A stretch of DNA of 64,000 nucleotides, from positions 62,001 to 126,000 of the forward strand of contig NW_026089464.1 of assembly GCF_933775445.1 (NCBI RefSeq), written 5' to 3'. A program made the translations under genes and the position numbers. The notes beneath the pieces are model-generated. The model had not been told where the DNA came from, searched no databases, and saw only the letters and a program-made list of their open reading frames with translations. Shown here piece by piece: positions 12,585 through 25,984 of this stretch; positions within the stretch are counted from its first letter, which is position 1; each line of letters opens with the position of its first letter. This DNA comes from Argentina anserina (Eukaryota; Streptophyta; Magnoliopsida; Rosales; Rosaceae).

Positions 12585-15500
12585 AGTATCTTTCTGTAAG
12601 GCTTCTGATGCGAGTTTCTATTGTATTTGAGAGTTTTGCAAGTGTGGGAGTGTGTTTCTTTCAAACTGAGTATCTTTACATCGTTTGCGTATCTTTACTA
12701 TTCCAATTGTGTATCTTTACATCGTTTGCGTATCTTTACTATTCCAATTGTGTATTTTTTCATTTCTCGTTTGAGTATCTTTCTGTACGGCTTCTGATGC
12801 GAGTTTCTATTGTATTTGAGAGTTTTGCAAGTGTGGGAGTGTGTTTCTTTCAAACTGAGTATCTTTACATCGTTTGCGTATCTTTACTATTCCAATTGTG
12901 TATCTTTTCATTTCTCGTTTGAGTATCTTTCTGTAAGGCTTCTGATGCGAGTTTCTATTGTATTTTAGAGTTTTGCAAGTGTGGGAGTGTGTTTCTTTCA
13001 ATCTGAGTATCTTTACATCGTTTGCGTATCTTTACTATTCCAATTGTGTATCTTTTCATTTCTCGTTTGAGTATCTTTCTGTAAGGCTTCTGATGCGAGT
13101 TTCTATTGTATTTGAGAGTTTTGCAAGTGTGGGAGTGTGTTTCTTTCAAACTGAGTATCTTTACATCGTTTGCGTATCTTTACTATTCCAATTGTGTATC
13201 TTTACATCGTTTGCGTATCTTTACTATTCCAATTGTGTATCTTTTCATTTCTCGTTTGAGTATCTTTCTGTAAGACTTCTGATGCGAGTTTCTATTGTAT
13301 TTGAGAGTTTTGCAAGTGTGGGAGTGTGTTTCTTTCAAACTGAGTATCTTTACATCGTTTGCGTATCTTTACTATTCCAATTGTGTATCTTTACATCGTT
13401 TGCGTATCTTTACTATTCCAATTGTGTATCTTTTCATTTCTCGTTTGAGTATCTTTCTGTAAGACTTCTGATGCGAGTTTCTATTGTATTTGAGAGTTTT
13501 GCAAGTGTGGGAGTGTGTTTCTTTCAAACTGAGTATCTTTACATCGTTTGCGTATCTTTACTATTCCAATTGTGTATCTTTTCATTTCTCGTTTGAGTAT
13601 CTTTCTGTAAGGCTTCTGATGCGAGTTTCTATTCTATTTGAGAGTTTTGCAAGTGTGGAAGTGTGTTTCTTTCAAACAGAGTATCTTTACATCGTTTGCG
13701 TATCTTTACTATTCCAATTGTGTATCTTTTCATTTCTCGTTTGAGTATCTTTCTGTAAGGCTTCTGATGCGAGTTTCTATTGTATTTGAGAGTTTTGCAA
13801 GTGTGGGAGTGTGTTTCTTTCAAACTGAGTATCTTTACATCGTTTGCGTATCTTTACTATTCCAATTGTGTATCTTTTCATTTCTCGTTTGAGTATCTTT
13901 CTGTAAGGCTTCTGATGCGAGTTTCTATTGAATTTAAGAGTTTTGCAAGTGTGGGAGTGTGTTTCCTTCAAACTGAGTATCTTTACATCGTTTGCGTATG
14001 TTTACTATTCCAATTGTGTATCTTTACATCGTTTGCGTATCTTTACTATTCCAATTGTGTATCTTTTCATTTCTCGTTTGAGTATCTTTCTGTACGGCTT
14101 CTGATGCGAGTTTCTATTGTATTTGAGAGTTTTGCAAGTGTGGGAGTGTGTTTCTTTCAATCTGAGTATCTTTACATCGTTTGCGTATCTTTACTATTCC
14201 AATTGTGTATCTTTTCATTTCTCGTTTGAGTATCTTTCTGTAAGGCTTTCTGATGCGAGTTTCTATTGAATTTGAGAGTTTTGCAAGTGTGGGAGTGTGT
14301 TTCTTTCAAACTGAGTATCTTTACATCGTTTGCGTATCTTTACTATTCCAATTGTGTATCTTTACATCGTTTGCGTATCTTTACTATTCCAATTGTGTAT
14401 CTTTTCATTTCTCGTTTGAGTATCTTTCTGTAAGGCTTTCTGATGCGAGTTTCTATTGAATTTGAGAGTTTTGCAAGTGTGGGAGTGTGTTTCCTTCAAA
14501 CTGAGTATCTTTACATCGTTTGCGTATGTTTACTATTCCAATTGTGTATCTTTACATCGTTTGCGTATCTTTACTATTCCAATTGTGTATCTTTTCATTT
14601 CTCGTTTGAGTATCTTTCTGTAAGGCTTCTGATGCGAGTTTCGTATTTGAGAGTTTTGCAAGTGTGGGAGTGTGTTTCTTTCAAACTGAGTATCTTTACA
14701 TCGTTTGCGTATCTTTACTATTCCAATTGTGTATCTTTTCATTTCTTGTTTGAGTATCTTTCTGTAAGGCTTTCTGATGCGAGTTTCTATTGTATTTGAG
14801 AGTTTTGCAAGTGTGGGAGTGTGTTTCTTTCAAACTGAGTATCTTTACATCGTTTGCGTATCTTTACTATTCCAATTGTGTATCTTTTCATTTCTCGTTT
14901 GAGTATCTTTCTGTAAGGCTTCTGATGCGAGTTTCTATTGTATTTGAGAGTTTTGCAAGTGTGGGAGTGTGTTTCTTTCAAACTGAGTATCTTTACATCG
15001 TTTGCGTATCTTTACTATTCCAATTGTGTATCTTTACATCGTTTGCGTATCTTTACTATTCCAATTGTGTATTTTTTCATTTCTCGTTTGAGTATCTTTC
15101 TGTACGGCTTCTGATGCGAGTTTCTATTGTATTTGAGAGTTTTGCAAGTGTGGGAGTGTGTTTCTTTCAAACTGAGTATCTTTACATCGTTTGCGTATCT
15201 TTACTATTCCAATTGTGTATCTTTTCATTTCTCGTTTGAGTATCTTTCTGTAAGGCTTCTGATGCGAGTTTCTATTGTATTTGAGAGTTTTGCAAGTGTG
15301 GGAGTGTGTTTCTTTCAAACTGAGTATCTTTACATCGTTTGCGTATCTTTACTATTCCAATTGTGTATCTTTTCATTTCTCGTTTGAGTATCTTTCTGTA
15401 AGGCTTCTGATGCGAGTTTCTATTGTATTTGAGAGTTTTGCAAGTGTGGGAGTGTGTTTCTTTCAAACTGAGTATCTTTACATCGTTTGCGTATCTTTAC

Positions 15501-15880
15501 TATTCCAATTGTGTATCTTTACATCGTTTGCGTATCTTTACTATTCCAATTGTGTATTTTTTCATTTCTCGTTTGAGTATCTTTCTGTACGGCTTCTGAT
15601 GCGAGTTTCTATTGTATTTGAGAGTTTTGCAAGTGTGGGAGTGTGTTTCTTTCAAACTGAGTATCTTTACATCGTTTGCGTATCTTTACTATTCCAATTG
15701 TGTATCTTTTCATTTCTCGTTTGAGTATCTTTCTGTAAGGCTTCTGATGCGAGTTTCTATTGTATTTTAGAGTTTTGCAAGTGTGGGAGTGTGTTTCTTT
15801 CAATCTGAGTATCTTTACATCGTTTGCGTATCTTTACTATTCCAATTGTGTATCTTTTCATTTCTCGTTTGAGTATCTTT
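10700..15880 (+). repeat. 2,802-bp HOR (17 monomers), two tandem copies
   Basis: About 10700-13080 matches 13502-15880. Lengths from anchor 10978 are 148,189,149,190,189,145,148,189,148,148,189,148,148,189,189,148,148. Private variants shared by both copies are tattctattt (10,831/13,633), caaacagag (about 10,874/13,676) and gtattttagag (about 12,963/15,765). The second copy continues directly into the 3,101-bp HOR, so the two HOR types overlap. Confidence 0.85.
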
Positions 15881-18800
15881 CTGTAAGGCTTTCTGATGCG
15901 AGTTTCTATTGAATTTGAGAGTGTTGCAAGTGTGGGAGTGTGTTTCTTTCAAACTGAGTATCTTTACATCGTTTGCGTATCTTTACTATTCCAATTGTGT
16001 ATCTTTTCATTTCTCGTTTGAGTATCTTTCTGTAAGGCTTCTGATGCGAGTTTCTATTGTATTTGAGAGTTTTGCAAGTGTGGGAGTGTGTTTCTTTCAA
16101 ACTGAGTATCTTTACATCGTTTGCGTATCTTTACTATTCCAATTGTGTATCTTTTCATTTCTCGTTTGAATATCTTTCTGTAAGGCTTTCTGATGCGAGT
16201 TTCTATTGAGTTTGAGAGTTTTGCAAGTGTGGGAGTGTGTTTCTTTCAAACTGAGTATCTTTACATCGTTTGCGTATCTTTACTATTCCAATTGTGTATC
16301 TTTACATCGTTTACGTATCTTTAGTATTCCAATTGTGTATCTTTTCATTTCTCGTTTGAGTATCTTTCTGTAAGGCTTTCTGATGCGAGTTTCTATTGAA
16401 TTTGAGAGTTTTGCAAGTGTGGGAGTGTGTTTCTTTCAAACTGAGTATCTTTACATCGTTTGCGTATCTTTACTATTCCAATTGTGTATCTTTTCATTTC
16501 TCGTTTGAGTATCTTTCTGTAAGGCTTCTGATGCGAGTTTCTATTGTATTTGAGAGTTTTGCAAGTGTGGGAGTGTGTTTCTTTCAATCTGAGTATCTTT
16601 ACATCGTTTGCGTATCTTTACTATTCCAATTGTGTATCTTTTCATTTCTCGTTTGAGTATCTTTCTGTAAGGCTTCTGATGCGATTTTCTATTGTATTTG
16701 AGAGTTTTGCAAGTGTGGGAGTGTGTTTCTTTCAAACTGAGTATCTTTACATCGTTTGCGTATCTTTACTATTCCAATTGTGTATCTTTATATCGTTTGC
16801 GTATCTTTACTATTCCAATTGTGTATCTTTTCATTTCTCGTTTGAGTATCTTTCTGTAAGGCTTCTGATGCGAGTTTCTATTGTATTTGAGAGTTTTGCA
16901 AGTGTGGGAGTGTGTTTCTTTCAAACTGAGTATCTTTACATCGTTTGCGTATCTTTACTATTCCAATTGTGTATCTTTTCATTTCTCGTTTGAGTATCTT
17001 TCTGTAAGGCTTCTGATGCGAGTTTCTATTGAATTTAAGAGTTTTGCAAGTGTGGGAGTGTGTTTCCTTCAAACTGAGTATCTTTACATCGTTTGCGTAT
17101 GTTTACTATTCCAATTGTGTATCTTTACATCGTTTGCGTATCTTTACTATTCCAATTGTGTATCTTTTCATTTCTCGTTTGAGTATCTTTCTGTACGGCT
17201 TCTGATGCGAGTTTCTATTGTATTTGAGAGTTTTGCAAGTGTGGGAGTGTGTTTCTTTCAATCTGAGTATCTTTACATCGTTTGCGTATCTTTACTATTC
17301 CAATTGTGTATCTTTTCATTTCTCGTTTGAGTATCTTTCTGTAAGGCTTTCTGATGCGAGTTTCTATTGAATTTGAGAGTTTTGCAAGTGTGGGAGTGTG
17401 TTTCTTTCAAACTGAGTATCTTTACATCGTTTGCGTATCTTTACTATTCCAATTGTGTATCTTTACATCGTTTGCGTATCTTTACTATTCCAATTGTGTA
17501 TCTTTTCATTTCTCGTTTGAGTATCTTTCTGTAAGGCTTTCTGATGCGAGTTTCTATTGAATTTGAGAGTTTTGCAAGTGTGGGAGTGTGTTTCCTTCAA
17601 ACTGAGTATCTTTACATCGTTTGCGTATGTTTACTATTCCAATTGTGTATCTTTACATCGTTTGCGTATCTTTACTATTCCAATTGTGTATCTTTTCATT
17701 TCTCGTTTGAGTATCTTTCTGTAAGGCTTCTGATGCGAGTTTCGTATTTGAGAGTTTTGCAAGTGTGGGAGTGTGTTTCTTTCAAACTGAGTATCTTTAC
17801 ATCGTTTGCGTATCTTTACTATTCCAATTGTGTATCTTTTCATTTCTTGTTTGAGTATCTTTCTGTAAGGCTTTCTGATGCGAGTTTCTATTGTATTTGA
17901 GAGTTTTGCAAGTGTGGGAGTGTGTTTCTTTCAAACTGAGTATCTTTACATCGTTTGCGTATCTTTACTATTCCAATTGTGTATCTTTTCATTTCTCGTT
18001 TGAGTATCTTTCTGTAAGGCTTCTGATGCGAGTTTCTATTGTATTTGAGAGTTTTGCAAGTGTGGGAGTGTGTTTCTTTCAAACTGAGTATCTTTACATC
18101 GTTTGCGTATCTTTACTATTCCAATTGTGTATCTTTACATCGTTTGCGTATCTTTACTATTCCAATTGTGTATTTTTTCATTTCTCGTTTGAGTATCTTT
18201 CTGTACGGCTTCTGATGCGAGTTTCTATTGTATTTGAGAGTTTTGCAAGTGTGGGAGTGTGTTTCTTTCAAACTGAGTATCTTTACATCGTTTGCGTATC
18301 TTTACTATTCCAATTGTGTATCTTTTCATTTCTCGTTTGAGTATCTTTCTGTAAGGCTTCTGATGCGAGTTTCTATTGTATTTGAGAGCTTTGCAAGTGT
18401 GGGAGTGTGTTTCTTTCAAACTGAGTATCTTTACATCGTTTGCGTATCTTTACTATTCCAATTGTGTATCTTTTCATTTCTCGTTTGAGTATCTTTCTGT
18501 AAGGCTTCTGATGCGAGTTTCTATTGTATTTGAGAGTTTTGCAAGTGTGGGAGTGTGTTTCTTTCAAACTGAGTATCTTTACATCGTTTGCGTATCTTTA
18601 CTATTCCAATTGTGTATCTTTACATCGTTTGCGTATCTTTACTATTCCAATTGTGTATTTTTTCATTTCTCGTTTGAGTATCTTTCTGTACGGCTTCTGA
18701 TGCGAGTTTCTATTGTATTTGAGAGTTTTGCAAGTGTGGGAGTGTGTTTCTTTCAAACTGAGTATCTTTACATCGTTTGCGTATCTTTACTATTCCAATT

Positions 18801-19931
18801 GTGTATCTTTTCATTTCTCGTTTGAGTATCTTTCTGTAAGGCTTCTGATGCGAGTTTCTATTGTATTTTAGAGTTTTGCAAGTGTGGGAGTGTGTTTCTT
18901 TCAATCTGAGTATCTTTACATCGTTTGCGTATCTTTACTATTCCAATTGTGTATCTTTTCATTTCTCGTTTGAGTATCTTTCTGTAAGGCTTTCTGATGC
19001 GAGTTTCTATTGAATTTGAGAGTTTTGCAAGTGTGGGAGTGTGTTTCTTTCAAACTGAGTATCTTTACATCGTTTGCGTATCTTTACTATTCCAATTGTG
19101 TATCTTTTCATTTCTCGTTTGAGTATCTTTCTGTAAGGCTTCTGATGCGAGTTTCTATTGTATTTGAGAGTTTTGCAAGTGTGGGAGTGTGTTTCTTTCA
19201 AACTGAGTATCTTTACATCGTTTGCGTATCTTTACTATTGCAATTGTGTATCTTTTCATTTCTCGTTTGAATATCTTTCTGTAAGGCTTTCTGATGCGAG
19301 TTTCTATTGAGTTTGAGAGTTTTGCAAGTGTGGGAGTGTGTTTCTTTCAAACTGAGTATCTTTACATCGTTTGCGTATCTTTACTATTCCAATTGTGTAT
19401 CTTTACATCGTTTACGTATCTTTAGTATTCCAATTGTGTATCTTTTCATTTCTCGTTTGAGTATCTTTCTGTAAGGCTTTCTGATGCGAGTTTCTATTGA
19501 ATTTGAGAGTTTTGCAAGTGTGGGAGTGTGTTTCTTTCAAACTGAGTATCTTTACATCGTTTGCGTATCTTTACTATTCCAATTGTGTATCTTTTCATTT
19601 CTCGTTTGAGTATCTTTCTGTAAGGCTTCTGATGCGAGTTTCTATTGTATTTGAGAGTTTTGCAAGTGTGGGAGTGTGTTTCTTTCAATCTGAGTATCTT
19701 TACATCGTTTACGTATCTTTACTATTCCAATTGTGTATCTTTTCATTTCTCGTTTGAGTATCTTTCTGTAAGGCTTCTGATGCGATTTTCTATTGTATTT
19801 GAGAGTTTTGCAAGTGTGGGAGTGTGTTTCTTTCAAACTGAGTATCTTTACATCGTTTGCGTATCTTTACTATTCCAATTGTGTATCTTTATATCGTTTG
19901 CGTATCTTTACTATTCCAATTGTGTATCTTT
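13700..19931 (+). repeat. 3,101-bp HOR (19 monomers), two tandem copies
   Basis: About 13700-16830 matches 16801-19931 almost unit for unit. Lengths from anchor 13780 are 148,189,149,190,189,145,148,189,148,148,189,148,149,148,149,190,148,148,189. The first eleven lengths equal those of the 2,802-bp HOR, so one was probably derived from the other by replacing the tail. Differences between the copies are few: gagtgttgcaag only near 15,923, gagctttgc only near 18,389, tattgcaatt only near 19,238 and gtttacgtatctttac only near 19,711. This is the longest clean tandem HOR pair in the window. Confidence 0.88.
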
Positions 19932-20973
19932 TCATTTCTCGTTTGAGTATCTTTCTGTAAGGCTTTCTGATGCGAGTTTCTATTGAATTTGAGAGTTTTG
20001 CAAGTGTGGGAGTTTGTTTCCTTCAAACTGAGTATCTTTACATCGTTTGCGTATGTTTACTATTCCAATTGTGTATCTTTACATCGTTTGCGTATCTTTA
20101 CTATTCCAATTGTGTATCTTTTCATTTCTCGTTTGAGTATCTTTCTGTACGGCTTCTGATGCGAGTTTCTATTGTATTTGAGAGTTTTGCAAGTGTGGGA
20201 GTGTGTTTCTTTCAAACTGAGTATCTTTACATCGTTTGCGTATCTTTACTATTCCAATTGTGTATCTTTTCATTTCTCGTTTGAGTATCTTTCTGTAAGG
20301 CTTCTGATGCGAGTTTCTATTGTATTTGAGAGTTTTGCAAGTGTGGGAGTGTGTTTCTTTCAAACTGAGTATCTTTACATCGTTTGCGTATCTTTACTAT
20401 TCCAATTGTGTATCTTTTCATTTCTCGTTTGAGTATCTTTCTGTAAGGCTTCTGATGCGAGTTTCTATTGTATTTGAGAGTTTTGCAAGTGTGGGAGTGT
20501 GTTTCTTTCAAACTGAGTATCTTTACATCGTTTGCGTATCTTTACTATTCCAATTGTGTATCTTTTCATTTCTCGTTTGAGTATCTTTCTGTAAGGCTTC
20601 TGATGCGATTTTCTATTGTATTTGAGAGTTTTGCAAGTGTGGGAGTGTGTTTCTTTCAAACTGAGTATCTTTACATCGTTTGCGTATCTTTACTATTCCA
20701 ATTGTGTATCTTTATATCGTTTGCGTATCTTTACTATTCCAATTGTGTATCTTTTCATTTCTCGTTTGAGTATCTTTCTGTAAGGCTTTCTGATGCGAGT
20801 TTCTATTGAATTTGAGAGTTTTGCAAGTGTGGGAGTTTGTTTCCTTCAAACTGAGTATCTTTACATCGTTTGCGTATGTTTACTATTCCAATTGTGTTTC
20901 TTTACATCGTTTGCGTATCTTTACTATTCCAATTGTGTATCTTTTCATTTCTCGTTTGAGTATCTTTCTGTAA
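19530..20973 (+). repeat. 823-bp HOR (5 monomers), two copies
   Basis: About 19530-20150 matches 20353-20973. Shared markers in order are gcgattttct, ctttatatcg and gggagtttgtttcc. The second copy has the private variant gtgtttctttac near 20,897 and then enters a 4-bp-deletion unit, while the first enters a ctgtacggc unit. Confidence 0.75.
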
Positions 20974-22119
20974 GGCTTCTGATGCGAGTTTCGTATTTGA
21001 GAGTTTTGCAAGTGTGGGAGTGTGTTTCTTTCAAACTGAGTATCTTTACATCGTTTGCGTATCTTTACTATTCCAATTGTGTATCTTTTCATTTCTTGTT
21101 TGAGTATCTTTCTGTAAGGCTTTCTGATGCGAGTTTCTATTGTATTTGAGAGTTTTGCAAGTGTGGGAGTGTGTTTCTTTCAAACTGAGTATCTTTACAT
21201 CGTTTGTGTATCTTTACTATTCCAATTGTGTATCTTTTCATTTCTCGTTTAAGTATCTTTCTGTAAGGCTTTCTGATGCGAGTTTCTATTGAATTTGAGA
21301 GTTTTGCAAGTGTGGGAGTGTGTTTCCTTCAAACTGAGTATCTTTACATCGTTTGCGTATGTTTACTATTCCAATTGTGTATCTTTACATCGTTTGCGTA
21401 TCTTTACTATTCCAATTGTGTATCTTTTCATTTCTCGTTTAAGTATCTTTCTGTAAGGCTTTCTGATGCGAGTTTCTATTGAATTTGAGAGTTTTGCAAG
21501 TGTGGGAGTGTGTTTCTTTCAATCTGAGTATCTTTACATCGTTTGCGTATCTTTACTATTCCAATTGTGTATCTTTTCATTTCTCGTTTGAGTATCTTTC
21601 TGTAAGGCTTTCTGATGCGAGTTTCTATTGAATTTGAGAGTTTTGCAAGTGTGGGAGTGAGTTTCTTTCAAACTGAGTATCTTTACATCATTTGCGTATC
21701 TTTACTATTCCAATTGTGTATCTTTACATCGTTTGCGTATCTTTACTATTCCAATTGTGTATCTTTTCATTTCTCGTTTGAGTATCTTTCTGTAAGGCTT
21801 TCTGATGCGAGATTCTATTGAATTTGAGAGTTTTGCAAGTGTGGGAGTGTGTTTCCTTCAAACTGAGTATCTTTACATCGTTTGCGTATGTTTACTATTC
21901 CAATTGTGTATCTTTACATCGTTTGCGTATCTTTACTATTCCAATTGTGTATCTTTTCATTTCTCGTTTGAGTATCTTTCTGTAAGGCTTCTGATGCGAG
22001 TTTCGTATTTGAGAGTTTTGCAAGTGTGGGAGTGTGTTTCTTTCAAACTAAGTATCTTTACATCGTTTGCGTATCTTTACTATTCCAATTGTGTATCTTT
22101 TCATTTCTTGTTTGAGTAT

Positions 22120-24150
22120 CTTTCTGTAAGGCTTTCTGATGCGAGTTTCTATTGTATTTGAGAGTTTTGCAAGTGTGGGAGTGTGTTTCTTTCAAACTGA
22201 GTATCTTTACATCGTTTGCGTATCTTTACTATTCCAATTGTGTATCTTTTCATTTCTCGTTTGAGTATCTTTCTGTAAGGCTTCTGATGCGAGTTTCTAT
22301 TGTATTTGAGAGTTTTGCAAGTGTGGGAGTGTGTTTCTTTCAAACTGAGTATCTTTACATCGTTTGCGTATCTTTACTATTCCAATTGTGTATCTTTACA
22401 TCGTTTGCGTATCTTTACTATTCCAATTGTGTATTTTTTCATTTCTCGTTTGAGTATCTTTCTGTACGGCTTCTGATGCGAGTTTCTATTGTATTTGAGA
22501 GTTTTGCAAGTGTGGGAGTGTGTTTCTTTCAAACTGAGTATCTTTACATCGTTTGCGTATCTTTACTATTCCAATTGTGTATCTTTTCATTTCTCGTTTG
22601 AGTATCTTTCTGTAAGGCTTCTGATGCGAGTTTCTATTGTATTTGAGAGTTTTGCAAGTGTGGGAGTGTGTTTCTTTCAATCTGAGTATCTTTACATCGT
22701 TTGCGTATCTTTACTATTCCAATTGTGTATCTTTTCATTTCTCGTTTGAGTATCTTTCTGTAAGGCTTTCTGATGCGAGTTTCTATTGAATTTGAGAGTT
22801 TTGCAAGTGTGGGAGTGTGTTTCTTTCAAACTGAGTATCTTTACATCGTTTGCGTATCTTTACTATTCCAATTGTGTATCTTTTCATTTCTCGTTTGAGT
22901 ATCTTTCTGTAAGGCTTCTGATGCGAGTTTCTATTGTATTTGAGAGTTTTGCAAGTGTGGGAGTGTGTTTCTTTCAAACTGAGTATTTTTACATCATTTG
23001 CGTATCTTTACTATTCCAATTGTGTATCTTTATATCGTTTGCGTATCTTTACTATTCCAATTGTGTATCTTTTCATTTCTCGTTTGAGTATCTTTCTGTA
23101 AGGCTTTCTGATGCGAGTTTCTATTGAATTTGAGAGTTTTGCAAGTGTGGGAGTTTGTTTCCTTCAAACTGAGTATCTTTACATCGTTTGCGTATGTTTA
23201 CTATTCCAATTGTGTATCTTTACATCGTTTGCGTATCTTTACTATTGCAATTGTGTATCTTTTCATTTCTCGTTTGAGTATCTTTCTGTAAGGCTTCTGA
23301 TGCGAGTTTCTATTGTATTTGAGAGTTTTGCAAGTGTGGGAGTGTGTTTCTTTCAAACTGAGTATCTTTACATCGTTTGCGTATCTTTACTATTCCAATT
23401 GTGTATCTTTTCATTTCTTGTTTGAGTATCTTTCTGTAAGGCTTTCTGATGCGAGTTTCTATTGTATTTGAGAGTTTTGCAAGTGTGGGAGTGTGTTTCT
23501 TTCAAACTGAGTATCTTTACATCGTTTGCGTATCTTTACTATTCCAATTGTGTATCTTTTCATTTCTCGTTTGAGTATCTTTCTGTAAGGCTTCTGATGC
23601 GAGTTTCTATTGTATTTGAGAGTTTTGCAAGTGTGGGAGTGTGTTTCTTTCAAACTGAGTATCTTTACGTCGTTTGCGTATCTTTACTATTCCAATTGTG
23701 TATCTTTACATCGTTTGCGTATCTTTACTATTGCAATTGTGTATCTTTACATCGTAAATTGTGTATCTTTTCATTTCTCGTTTGAGTATCTTTCTGTAAG
23801 GCTTCTGATGCGAGTTTCTATTGTATTTGAGAGTTTTGCAAGTGTGGGAGTGTGTTTCTTTCAAACTGAGTATCTTTACATCGTTTGCGTATCTTTACTA
23901 TTCCAATTGTGTATCTTTTCATTTCTCGTTTGAGTATCTTTCTGTAAGGCTTCTGATGCGAGTTTCTATTGTATTTGAGAGTTTTGCAAGTGTGGGAGTG
24001 TGTTTCTTTCAAACTGAGTATCTTTACATCGTTTGCGTATCTTTACTATTCCAATTGTGTATCTTTTCATTTCTCGTTTGAGTATCTTTCTGTAAGGCTT
24101 CTGATGCGAGTTTCTATTGTATTTGAGAGTTTTGCAAGTGTGGGAGTGTG
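22120..24150 (+). repeat. Block of about 2.0 kb repeated 6,532 bp downstream
   Basis: This stretch matches 28652-30682 with the same monomer order from anchor 22152: 148,189,148,149,148,190,189,149,148,211,148,148. Both copies share gagtatttttac with catcatttgcg (about 22,986 and 29,518). One difference seen is tattgcaatt near 23,246 against tattccaatt at the matching 29,778. Confidence 0.85.
23659..23869 (+). repeat. Truncated-A monomer (211 bp), copy 1
   Basis: Two full A modules are followed by a 22-bp third A (23741-23762) in which a 19-bp internal deletion joins catcgt directly to aaattgt. B and C then follow normally. The second A has tattgcaatt and the first has ttacgtcg. All nine copies of this unit in the window share the identical deletion junction, so a single deletion in a triple-A ancestor followed by amplification is the simplest origin. 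Copies lie between 23.7 and 44.4 kb only. Confidence 0.92.
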
Positions 24151-25524
24151 TTTCCTTCAAACTGAGTATCTTTACATCGTTTGCGTATGTTTACTATTCC
24201 AATTGTGTATCTTTACATCGTTTGCGTATCTTTACTATTCCAATTGTGTATCTTTTCATTTCTCGTTTAAGTATCTTTCTGTAAGGCTTTCTGATGCGAG
24301 TTTCTATTGAATTTGAGAGTTTTGCAAGTGTGGGAGTGTGTTTCTTTCAATCTGAGTATCTTTACATCGTTTGCGTATCTTTACTATTCCAATTGTGTAT
24401 CTTTTCATTTCTCGTTTGAGTATCTTTCTGTAAGGCTTTCTGATGCGAGTTTCTATTGTATTTGAGAGTTTTGCAAGTGTGGGAGTGTGTTTCTTTCAAA
24501 CTGAGTATCTTTACATCGTTTGCGTATCTTTACTATTCCAATTGTGTATCTTTTCATTTCTCGTTTGAGTATCTTTCTGTAAGGCTTCTGATGCGAGTTT
24601 CTATTGTATTTGAGAGTTTTGCAAGTGTGGGAGTGTGTTTCTTTCAAACTGAGTATCTTTACATCGTTTGCGTATCTTTACTATTCCAATTGTGTATCTT
24701 TACATCGTTTGCGTATCTTTACTATTCCAATTGTGTATCTTTTCATTTCTCGTTTGAGTATCTTTCTGTAAGGCTTCTGATGCGAGTTTCTATTGTATTT
24801 GAGAGTTTTGCAAGTGTGGGAGTGTGTTTCTTTCAAACTGAGTATCTTTACATCGTTTGCGTATCTTTACTATTCCAATTGTGTATCTTTTCATTTCTCG
24901 TTTGAGTATCTTTCTGTAAGGCTTCTGATGCGAGTTTCTATTGTATTTGAGAGTTTTGCAAGTGTGGGAGTGTGTTTCCTTCAAACTGAGTATCTTTACA
25001 TCGTTTGCGTATGTTTACTATTCCAATTGTGTATCTTTACATCGTTTGCGTATCTTTACTATTCCAATTGTGTATCTTTTCATTTCTCGTTTAAGTATCT
25101 TTCTGTAAGGCTTTCTGATGCGAGTTTCTATTGAATTTGAGAGTTTTGCAAGTGTGGGAGTGTGTTTCTTTCAATCTGAGTATCTTTACATCGTTTGCGT
25201 ATCTTTACTATTCCAATTGTGTATCTTTTCATTTCTCGTTTGAGTATCTTTCTGTAAGGCTTTCTGATGCGAGTTTCTATTGTATTTGAGAGTTTTGCAA
25301 GTGTGGGAGTGTGTTTCTTTCAAACTGAGTATCTTTACATCGTTTGCGTATCTTTACTATTCCAATTGTGTATCTTTTCATTTCTCGTTTGAGTATCTTT
25401 CTGTAAGGCTTCTGATGCGAGTTTCTATTGTATTTGAGAGTTTTGCAAGTGTGGGAGTGTGTTTCTTTCAAACTGAGTATCTTTACATCGTTTGCGTATC
25501 TTTACTATTCCAATTGTGTATCTT
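23890..25524 (+). repeat. 824-bp HOR (5 monomers), perfect-looking tandem pair
   Basis: About 23890-24700 is repeated at 24714-25524. It lies inside the first 13-monomer HOR unit and its length order accounts for part of that unit, so a small duplication is nested in a larger one. No difference between the copies was noticed by eye. Confidence 0.8.
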
Positions 25525-25773
25525 TTCATTTCTTGTTTGAGTATCTTTCTGTAAGGCTTTCTGATGCGAGTTTCTATTGTATTTGAGAGTTTTGCAAGTG
25601 TGGGAGTGTGTTTCTTTCAAACTGAGTATCTTTACATCGTTTGCGTATCTTTACTATTCCAATTGTGTATCTTTTCATTTCTCGTTTGAGTATCTTTCTG
25701 TAAGGCTTCTGATGCGAGTTTCTATTGTATTTGAGAGTTTTGCAAGTGTGGGAGTGTGTTTCTTTCAAACTGA

Positions 25774-25984
25774 GTATCTTTACGTCGTTTGCGTATCTTT
25801 ACTATTCCAATTGTGTATCTTTACATCGTTTGCGTATCTTTACTATTGCAATTGTGTATCTTTACATCGTAAATTGTGTATCTTTTCATTTCTCGTTTGA
25901 GTATCTTTCTGTAAGGCTTCTGATGCGAGTTTCTATTGTATTTGAGAGTTTTGCAAGTGTGGGAGTGTGTTTCTTTCAAACTGA
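25774..25984 (+). repeat. Truncated-A monomer (211 bp), copy 2
   Basis: Remnant A at 25856-25877; +2,115 bp from copy 1. Keeps the ttacgtcg and tattgcaatt markers. Confidence 0.92.

Larger units (their letters stand above)
1..22119 (+). repeat. Array region I: left subfamily
   Basis: Characterised by ctgtacggc, tgtatttttt (B variant), gaatttaag with ttccttc, and cgtatgttt. A 1,347-bp cassette of eight monomers (148,189,149,190,189,145,148,189) starts at anchors 3495, 5814, 10978, 13780 and 16881. In the first 12 kb about 29 of 72 units (40%) have two or more A modules, with a mean spacing of about 165 bp. The right edge is set where the 6,532-bp block starts; left markers persist as far as about 29.0 kb, so the edge is a transition and not a sharp line. 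Confidence 0.7.
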
